Shown here piece by piece: positions 1 through 5,468 of a DNA stretch of 15,434 nucleotides (positions are counted from its first letter, which is position 1; each line of letters begins with the position of its first letter). The DNA is from Candidatus Arcticimaribacter sp. UBA7428 (lineage in GTDB: Bacteria; Bacteroidota; Bacteroidia; Flavobacteriales; Flavobacteriaceae), in assembly GCA_002477625.1 (NCBI GenBank), contig DLQQ01000050.1:1-15434 (forward strand), in the 5' to 3' direction. A program made the position numbers and the translations under genes. Under the pieces are notes generated by a model. It searched no databases, was not told the DNA's origin, and saw only the letters and a program-made list of their open reading frames with translations.

Positions 1-1974
1 GTAGGGAACAAACTTAGGGTGCGATTTAAAATCAGAATAGGATTTGTAGCTTGTATCTGCTAGCTGTTGCATGGTCATACGGTCTTCGTCTGCTAAATGA
101 TTATCATCATTCTTAAAAACCTGATTTGAAATTCCTGAACTAAGCAATTGCTCCAAATTAAATTGACTTGAATCGACTGTTCCGAAGTTAGAACTGATGG
201 TTTGCCCTTGAACGGTTAATTGAATGTCGTCTGCTTGGATACGATCGCCCATAGAAGCATAAAACTGGTGGGTATTTCCGCCTCCTCGTGCTGGTGGTCC
301 TCCTCTTCCATCAAAAAAGGCAACTGCTACTCCGAAATCGTTTGATACATCCGAAAGCTCTTCTTTGGCTTTGTAAATACTCCAATTGGCCATGAAATAT
401 CCGCCATCTTTAGTTCCGTCAGAAAAACCAAGCATTATGGTTTGTTTCATATTACGACTTTTCAAATGTGCGCTATAGACAGGATTGGAATATAAGCTGT
501 TCATGATTTCTTGAGAAGATCTCAAATCATCAACGGTTTCAAAGAGGGGAATTAAATCTACTGTTGGTTTGTCCCAACCACAAATTCGGTGAAGTGCATA
601 CAACTGCAGCATATTCTCAATACTCTGACAATTGCTGATTATATAACGATGACAACCTTTTTCACCATTACTCTTCTGAATGGCTTTCATAGCATAAATG
701 GAACCAATTGTGTGCTTGACAATGTCGTCCTCGAATAAGGATTCAGGAACATTACCCGTTAGGTGAGGCAGTATTGCTAAACGCTCTTCAAGACCTAATT
801 CTAAATAATTCTCAGGTAAACCGGTGATGTATTCCTGTATTTTTGGGTGTGAAACAATTGCTTCAAATACTTGGTTGTGAATTCGCGAGTCTTGACGAAT
901 GTCTAATGAAGCAAAGTGGAAACCAAAAAGTTTGACCTTATTGCGTAAGTCAATGATTTCATTTATATACAAGCTTTGATGACGATCCTTCAGAGTCTGC
1001 TCAATTTCCATCAACTCATTGATTACAAATTGGGAATCAATTTGCTCTACTTTCTCAGGCTCAAATAAGGTGTGATAAATTTTAGATTCTAAATCACTTA
1101 TTTTTTGATCAACAACATCAAAAGTAATTTTTCTTTTAAGTTTTCGTAAATCCCTATAGTAATTTCTTAGAATTGAAAATCGAAGTCGTTCTGCAGTTTT
1201 AATTGTAATTTCTGGGGTAACAAAGGGGTTTCCATCGCGGTCACCTCCGGGCCAAAAACCAAAATCAAATATTGAATTATCGACTGGATCGCCTTCAAAA
1301 ACGTGCTGTTCAATATAATTGTAGATGACAGCAGCGGATTCATAAAAGACATTTTCTAAAAACCAAGTCAAGCTTACTGCTTCATCTAAGGGAGTCGGCT
1401 TCTTTTTATTGAAAAAGCGAGTTTTTCCCAATTGGGCAAGCAATAATTTTATTTGTTCCAGGTCGTCATTTTTCAACGCTTCAGACAAATCGGTTATAAT
1501 TCCGAGAACCGAACCGGGGTAGAACTGTGTCGGATGAGCTGTCAGTACGATACGAACCTTAAAACGATTCAAGTATTCTTTTAATTCCGAAAAACTATTG
1601 TTGGTTTTTGTCGCTTCTTTGATGTAGCGTAGAGTTCCCCTACCGTGCATGTTGTTGACATAAGAGAAACCTGCATCTTCAATGGCATCAAATAAAACAA
1701 TTTGGCGCTCTATGTATTTTAGAAAACCAAACAATAAATCATGTTTGTTTTGATCTTCCATTCCCTTAGTAAAACGCTCAAAGAAGTTGTCTACGATTTG
1801 CTTTGGAGACAGATCTGCCTCATAACCTTTGGTGCAAAAGTCAGAAAATAATGGAAGTAAAAGCGATGTTTGAGGTATGGAGTCGAAGGGTAATTTTAAG
1901 AATAAACTATTGTAAATTTCAAATTTAGAAACAACGTAATCATTAAATCGTTCCGATTTTGTTTTTCTTGCCAT
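1..1974 (-). CDS. ppc: Phosphoenolpyruvate carboxylase, N-terminal 658 residues (runs off left edge)
   Basis: This enzyme carboxylates PEP with bicarbonate to oxaloacetate in the cytosol, replenishing the TCA cycle. Translating the minus strand from the ATG at 1974 gives an open frame to base 1. It carries VLTAHPTQ (residues 143-150, catalytic-type His147), FWPGGDRDGNPF (about 238-250), MLGFSDGTKDGG (Lys522) and FFDGRGGPPARGGG (about 553-566). These match the active-site blocks of PEP carboxylase in order. Two blocks differ from the Escherichia coli form: HPTQ replaces HPTE, and Asp555 stands where E. coli has FHGRGG. I believe these are usual in Flavobacteriia, from memory. The family is normally about 850-900 residues, so roughly the last quarter lies outside the window. 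It starts 21 nt after the Lrp-type gene on the same strand, so the two are probably cotranscribed. Confidence 0.96.
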   Translation of the reverse strand, partial: MARKTKSERFNDYVVSKFEIYNSLFLKLPFDSIPQTSLLLPLFSDFCTKGYEADLSPKQIVDNFFERFTKGMEDQNKHDLLFGFLKYIERQIVLFDAIEDAGFSYVNNMHGRGTLRYIKEATKTNNSFSELKEYLNRFKVRIVLTAHPTQFYPGSVLGIITDLSEALKNDDLEQIKLLLAQLGKTRFFNKKKPTPLDEAVSLTWFLENVFYESAAVIYNYIEQHVFEGDPVDNSIFDFGFWPGGDRDGNPFVTPEITIKTAERLRFSILRNYYRDLRKLKRKITFDVVDQKISDLESKIYHTLFEPEKVEQIDSQFVINELMEIEQTLKDRHQSLYINEIIDLRNKVKLFGFHFASLDIRQDSRIHNQVFEAIVSHPKIQEYITGLPENYLELGLEERLAILPHLTGNVPESLFEDDIVKHTIGSIYAMKAIQKSNGEKGCHRYIISNCQSIENMLQLYALHRICGWDKPTVDLIPLFETVDDLRSSQEIMNSLYSNPVYSAHLKSRNMKQTIMLGFSDGTKDGGYFMANWSIYKAKEELSDVSNDFGVAVAFFDGRGGPPARGGGNTHQFYASMGDRIQADDIQLTVQGQTISSNFGTVDSSQFNLEQLLSSGISNQVFKNDDNHLADEDRMTMQQLADTSYKSYSDFKSHPKFVPY

Positions 1975-1995
1975 GTTGATAGTAGTATGTTGTTT

Positions 1996-2475
1996 TTAAA
2001 GCTCGTTAAAAATACTGTGCATTAATCGTTTTTTATCGTTGATACTCTCTTCGAGAGAAATCATAGTTTCAGTTCTCAAAACCCCTTGAATGTCATCGAT
2101 CATAAAAATGATGTCTTTGGCATGCTTGGTGTCCCGCGCTCTTACTTTACAGAAAACATTGAATTTTCCAGTAGTAATGTGAGCAACTGTAACAAAAGGA
2201 ATGTTCTCTAAGTCTATCAAAGACTGCTTTGTAGTGCTATTTTTTTCAAGAAAAACACCAACGTAAGCAATGAAAGAATATCCAAGTTTTTCGTAGTCTA
2301 AATTAAGTGACGAACCTTTAATGATTCCAGCATCTTCCATTTTCTTAACGCGAACATGTACGGTTCCTGCGGAAATTAACAGTTTTTTGGATATATCGGT
2401 AAAAGGAACCCGCGTATTATCTATTAAAATATCTAAAATCTGGTGATCTACTTCATCTAGTTTAAACTTTGCCAT
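1996..2475 (-). CDS. Lrp/AsnC family transcriptional regulator
   Basis: A 159-residue protein with the standard Lrp/AsnC layout. An N-terminal winged HTH (LDEVDHQILDIL at 6-17, recognition region around residues 25-46 with SAGTVHVRVKKMEDAGII) is followed by a C-terminal RAM/AsnC ligand-binding domain from about residue 65. Members bind DNA as dimers to octamers and usually sense amino acids or related metabolites; the ligand here cannot be read from sequence. The ATG at 2475 gives a typical N-terminus (MAKFKLDEVDHQILD). It lies just upstream of ppc in the same direction, so control of the ppc transcript or autoregulation is a reasonable inference. A -7 element lies about 26 nt upstream. Confidence 0.93.
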   Translation of the reverse strand: MAKFKLDEVDHQILDILIDNTRVPFTDISKKLLISAGTVHVRVKKMEDAGIIKGSSLNLDYEKLGYSFIAYVGVFLEKNSTTKQSLIDLENIPFVTVAHITTGKFNVFCKVRARDTKHAKDIIFMIDDIQGVLRTETMISLEESINDKKRLMHSIFNEL

Positions 2476-2500
2476 ATCATTTTTCTTTGAATTCTAATGG

Positions 2501-2508
2501 CAAAAATA
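2501..2508 (-). promoter_or_regulatory. Probable -7 promoter element for the lrp-ppc unit
   Basis: The minus strand reads TATTTTTG, an exact match to the Bacteroidota -7 consensus TAnnTTTG. It is placed so that transcription would begin about 15-20 nt before the ATG at 2475. No convincing -33 TTG is present at the usual distance, so this is a partial match in A+T-rich DNA. Confidence 0.45.
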
Positions 2509-2536
2509 TAAAAAACGTTGCAGAATTTGCGACGAT

Positions 2537-3652
2537 TTAGACTAATTGATGAAAACTTAACAAAGAAATCCTTTTTGTTAAATTTTCTATTTTAGAAATT
2601 TCAGCTTCAAAACACAAATTCATTAACGCCGCATGTTCTTGTGCATTAATTCGTTGCATCCCATGCAATCCATCGCTTTCAGCGACTATTTCTGGAACAA
2701 AGTCAATATCATTGCCTTTTTTCACTTCTTTAAACTGAATCAGTAGGTTGTTTTCCAAAACGGGCTTCCCGTTTGGAGCTTTTTTTAAGTTGTACAACTC
2801 AATATCCCGGAGGTGATTTTTATTTTCTGGAATTTCAAAATAAGCTGCCATCTCTACCCTTTCTATAGAATCTGAAGCAATCGCCTGCGACATTGTTACT
2901 AATGAATTGAAGATGTATTTTTTTGTTTTAACCCTTTTGTAATCCAATGGGTAATGTCCAGCCTCGAATAAGATCGTAGGCGTGTTCTGTGCCGTAAAGT
3001 AATCCCCAACACAGTTGATGTTAAAACCGTCATCGTACCGGCCAACAGCTCCCGGAATACGCTCCTGAAGCATGGTATTGGCTAGGACAATTAACTTCAT
3101 GGCCTTTTCTCTAGCGGGTGTGATTGTTCTGTCTTGATCAGCAGCGGGTGCTAAAAAGGATATCGTAGCAGGAGTTTGACTGTTTCCAGCGGCAAAAATT
3201 GTTCTTTGGCCGTGTAAATTGAAACAATAATCGGGCTTAAATTGCTGATATAACTCGCGAAGTATTCGGCTTTCGGGTTGACTTAGATCAATCGCATCTC
3301 GATTTAAATCAACTGTATTCGCATTTACTCGTGTATAAACGTCAGAACCGTCTGGGTTTAGCTGAGGAATCATCAGAAAAGTACAGGCATCTAACATTTG
3401 CTTTGCCTCAGGAGTCTTTAAATACAACCAAAATTCTACTAATGCCTTAGTCGTCGTCGATTCGTTTCCATGCATTTGAGACCACATTAGGATCTTTTTT
3501 GGCCCCTTACCCACAGTATAGGAATATATAGGTCTATGCTCAACTGAGGTACCCAGGACACTTAAAGAATCAAATAATGCATTCTCCTTAAGGAAATTAT
3601 TTAGTGTTGCAGGTGACAACAGTCGACTTTGATCGAGCTTACTTTTTTTCAT
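2537..3652 (-). CDS. M14-family zinc carboxypeptidase-like protein
   Basis: From the ATG at 3652 this gives 371 residues with the M14 metallopeptidase signature. MHGNE supplies the HxxE zinc ligands (His61, Glu64), DLNRD gives the substrate-carboxylate Arg118, NLHGQR gives the third zinc ligand His147, and ILFEAGH gives the general-base Glu230. No signal peptide or membrane segment is seen, so it should be cytosolic; it may process peptides or peptidoglycan fragments, but the substrate is unknown. The frame can be extended 14 codons to an ATG at 3694 (MYNIVNLIVF...). I prefer 3652 because the extension is encoded by DNA carrying two of the operator-like repeats and the MKKSKLDQSRLL start looks natural. 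The lrp gene follows after 61 nt with its own promoter candidate. Confidence 0.88.
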   Translation of the reverse strand: MKKSKLDQSRLLSPATLNNFLKENALFDSLSVLGTSVEHRPIYSYTVGKGPKKILMWSQMHGNESTTTKALVEFWLYLKTPEAKQMLDACTFLMIPQLNPDGSDVYTRVNANTVDLNRDAIDLSQPESRILRELYQQFKPDYCFNLHGQRTIFAAGNSQTPATISFLAPAADQDRTITPAREKAMKLIVLANTMLQERIPGAVGRYDDGFNINCVGDYFTAQNTPTILFEAGHYPLDYKRVKTKKYIFNSLVTMSQAIASDSIERVEMAAYFEIPENKNHLRDIELYNLKKAPNGKPVLENNLLIQFKEVKKGNDIDFVPEIVAESDGLHGMQRINAQEHAALMNLCFEAEISKIENLTKRISLLSFHQLV

Positions 3653-3747
3653 GTGTACAAATGTAAACACAATCAAGTTTACAATGTTATACATTTAATA
3701 GTTAACTTTGTATACAAAAAGTGCTGATAAAGTTTACAATTGGATAC
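3653..3747. promoter_or_regulatory. Cluster of four operator-like imperfect palindromes
   Basis: Four copies of an imperfect dyad, approximately GTnTAC-N4-GTAnAC, occur here: GTGTACAAATGTAAAC (3653-3668), GTTTACAATGTTATAC (3677-3692), GTTAACTTTGTATAC (3701-3715, one base shorter) and GTTTACAATTGGATAC (3732-3747). The first three start exactly 24 bp apart and the fourth 31 bp further on. Multiple similar operators at about 24-bp spacing recall phage-repressor-type control regions, and an XRE-family HTH gene lies next door on the other strand. Binding by that protein is inference. Confidence 0.6.
3658..3684 (-). promoter_or_regulatory. Candidate promoter of the M14 gene, overlapping two operator-like repeats
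   Basis: On the minus strand, TACATTTG (3658-3665) matches TAnnTTTG exactly, and a TTG (3682-3684) lies 16 nt upstream as a possible -33 element. Both are embedded in the two operator-like repeats nearest the gene, so a bound repressor would block it. The -7 element ends only about 5 nt before the ATG at 3652, so transcription would begin at or next to the start codon and the message would be nearly leaderless. Confidence 0.35.
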
Positions 3748-3899
3748 TGTTTGAGCCGCAATCTACAATTATTTAAATTAATATATTATTTATCAGTTGT
3801 TTAACGACAAAATGTGAAGTGATTATTTAAATAATTAGTTTTTATTTACTGCTGTATTGAATTGATTTTATTGCTATATTGCATCATCAACTACAATAT

Positions 3900-3914
3900 G
3901 TTACAATGTTAAAC
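3900..3914. promoter_or_regulatory. Degenerate fifth copy of the operator-like repeat over the XRE start codon
   Basis: GTTACAATGTTAAAC resembles the 3677-3692 repeat GTTTACAATGTTATAC with one base missing and one changed. It covers the ATG at 3906-3908. If real, it would give the regulator a way to limit its own expression. A chance match in A+T-rich DNA is possible. Confidence 0.3.
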
Positions 3915-4295
3915 TATGATGCTATAGTAGCTCGGATAAAAAAAGTGATTGAGGATCATGATCTAAATGCGGCAAGTTTTGCAGAAAAAATTGGAGTACA
4001 GCGTTCTGGTATTTCTCATATTCTATCTGGCAGGAATAAACCCAGTTTAGAATTTCTCTCAAAAATTCAAGCTACTTTTAAGGAAGTGGAATACGATTGG
4101 CTGCTTTTAGGTAATCCACAGCCTAAAGAACAAGCTCCCACTACCCTATTCGAAAATACTGACCTTAAACCAGAAGAAAAGATAACTGAACCTAAAATGA
4201 CGCTGAATAAAAATTCTGAGCATACAGCTCCAATTAAAGAAATTATTTACGTTTATGAGGATGACAGCTTTAAGGTGATTCAGCGAAAATCTTAG
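3906..4295 (+). CDS. XRE-family helix-turn-helix transcriptional regulator
   Basis: A 129-residue protein with one N-terminal Cro/C1-type HTH (about residues 5-62). The segment SFAEKIGVQRSGISHILSGR forms the helix-turn-helix, and PSLEFLSKIQATFKEVEYDWLLLG is the usual closing helix and cap. A polar linker of about 35 residues leads to a short C-terminal strand-like tail (EIIYVYEDDSFKVIQRKS), a layout I associate with small Bacteroidota XRE regulators. The ATG at 3906 is preferred over an in-frame TTG at 3879 because it gives the normal N-terminus (MLNYDAIVARIKKVI). It is divergent from the M14 gene across the operator-like array and is followed after 22 nt by the lipoprotein gene. Target genes are unknown; the adjacent repeats are the best candidate. 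Confidence 0.9.
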   Translation: MLNYDAIVARIKKVIEDHDLNAASFAEKIGVQRSGISHILSGRNKPSLEFLSKIQATFKEVEYDWLLLGNPQPKEQAPTTLFENTDLKPEEKITEPKMTLNKNSEHTAPIKEIIYVYEDDSFKVIQRKS

Positions 4296-4317
4296 TACTT
4301 TTATCCAAAAATAGTAT

Positions 4318-4695
4318 ATGAAAATCTTTTTATCCTTTGGGATATTATTATTGTGCTGCTCTTGTTATAATACCGAACGTAATTGCGAACAGTTTCATCA
4401 GGGAACCTTCGAATTCAAAACCATCGTTGGAGATCAAATGATGCAATCAACTTTCGTCCGCAACGCAAACTACGAGATCGAAACCTTTGAAGGCAAAATT
4501 GATTCTGCATCAATCCGCTGGATCAACTCCTGCGAATGCGTATTAACAAAACTCCGCCCAACCTCAAATCAGGATAAACGTCCCTTAGCTATAAAAATCC
4601 TTACCACAAGTAAAAACCAATATGACTTTGAGTATGCCGTTGTAGGAGACACCAAGAACAAACAGCGCGGGACAGTAACTAAAATCAGTGACTAA
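4318..4695 (+). CDS. Small conserved lipoprotein of unknown function
   Basis: A 125-residue protein beginning with a lipoprotein signal (MKIFLSFGILLLCCSCYN). Cys16 after CCS is the likely lipidated residue, and the -3 position is an unusual Cys. The mature part has three further cysteines (NCEQF and SCECV) and predicted beta-rich segments (TFEFKTIVG, YEIETFEGKIDSASIRWINSCECVL, YDFEYAVVGDT). I recall similar flavobacterial proteins being labelled 'DNA topoisomerase IV' in databases, apparently because the gene lies near parC; nothing in the sequence supports a topoisomerase role. It probably sits in the outer or inner membrane facing the periplasm. The stop codon TAA (4693-4695) abuts or overlaps the probable terC start, suggesting translational coupling. 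Confidence 0.8.
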   Translation: MKIFLSFGILLLCCSCYNTERNCEQFHQGTFEFKTIVGDQMMQSTFVRNANYEIETFEGKIDSASIRWINSCECVLTKLRPTSNQDKRPLAIKILTTSKNQYDFEYAVVGDTKNKQRGTVTKISD

Positions 4696-5468
4696 TTATT
4701 GAACACCTACTAACCTCAGAAGCTATTAGTGCCCTATTAACCCTCACTTTTTTAGAAATTGTTTTAGGAATTGACAACCTGATTTTTATTTCAATCATTA
4801 CCCAAAAACTATCTGTACAGCATCAGAAATTGGCCACGAATATCGGTCTGTTTCTTGCTATGTTACTTCGGATTGTTTTGCTTTTCGGAATTAGTGTCGT
4901 TGTACAAATGCAAAGTTCATGGCTAACCACAAATACATCTTGGTTGAAAACCAATATTAATGGTCAAGCTGTCATTCTTATCCTAGGAGGCCTTTTTTTA
5001 CTTTATAAAAGTACACATGAGATTTTCGAAAAAGTGGAAGCAGAAACTACTCCAAAAAATGAAGCTCCCATTAAGTTATCGCTTTCTAAGGCAATCATTC
5101 AAATTACCTTACTCAATATTGTTTTCTCCTTTGATTCCATCTTAACAGCAGTGGGAATGACCAATGGAGTACCCAATGCAATGACCATCATGGTTATTGC
5201 TATTGTTGCATCAGTAGGAATTATGATGGCTTTTGTAAAACCCGTTTCAGCTTTTATTGAAAAGCATCCTTCGCTTCAAATTTTGGGACTTTCTTTTTTA
5301 ATCCTAATCGGATTTATGCTGATCACAGAAGGGGCTTACTTGTCTGAAACTGTAATCTTCAATAAAGAAGTTGGAACAATCCCCAAGGGGTATCTATACT
5401 TTGCAATCAGTTTTTCGCTTGGGAATGAATTTTTGAATATGAAGCTAAAAGGTAGAAAGAATAACTAA
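4695..5468 (+). CDS. TerC-family integral membrane protein, probably initiated at ATT
   Basis: The frame encodes a TerC/Alx-type multi-pass membrane protein, a family linked to metal (notably manganese) export and tellurite resistance. The first half carries LEIVLGIDNLIFISII (residues 20-35, acidic pair in a membrane helix). The second half carries the related NIVFSFDSILTAVGMTN, and GNEFLNMKLKG closes the protein. About seven membrane segments are visible. The homology-supported N-terminus starts right after the lipoprotein stop, reading ATT ATT GAA CAC (IIEHLLTSEA...). An in-frame TGA at 4689 blocks any earlier start, and no ATG, GTG or TTG occurs before the TTG at 4830, which would delete the first helix and its GIDN motif. 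I therefore place the start at ATT 4695 (257 residues), with ATT 4698 as the alternative. It ends in a 4-nt tail-to-tail overlap with parC. Confidence 0.8.
   Translation: MIEHLLTSEAISALLTLTFLEIVLGIDNLIFISIITQKLSVQHQKLATNIGLFLAMLLRIVLLFGISVVVQMQSSWLTTNTSWLKTNINGQAVILILGGLFLLYKSTHEIFEKVEAETTPKNEAPIKLSLSKAIIQITLLNIVFSFDSILTAVGMTNGVPNAMTIMVIAIVASVGIMMAFVKPVSAFIEKHPSLQILGLSFLILIGFMLITEGAYLSETVIFNKEVGTIPKGYLYFAISFSLGNEFLNMKLKGRKNN

Noticed and set aside
3771..3850. A+T-rich palindromes (for example ATTATTTAAATAAT at 3823-3836) upstream of the XRE gene
   Set aside because: Built almost only of A and T in an A+T-rich spacer, so palindromes are expected by chance; they do not match the GTnTAC operator pattern.
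3879..3905. Upstream TTG start for the XRE regulator (MHHQLQYVT extension)
   Set aside because: The extension is not typical of the family and overlaps the probable promoter region; the ATG at 3906 gives the normal N-terminus.
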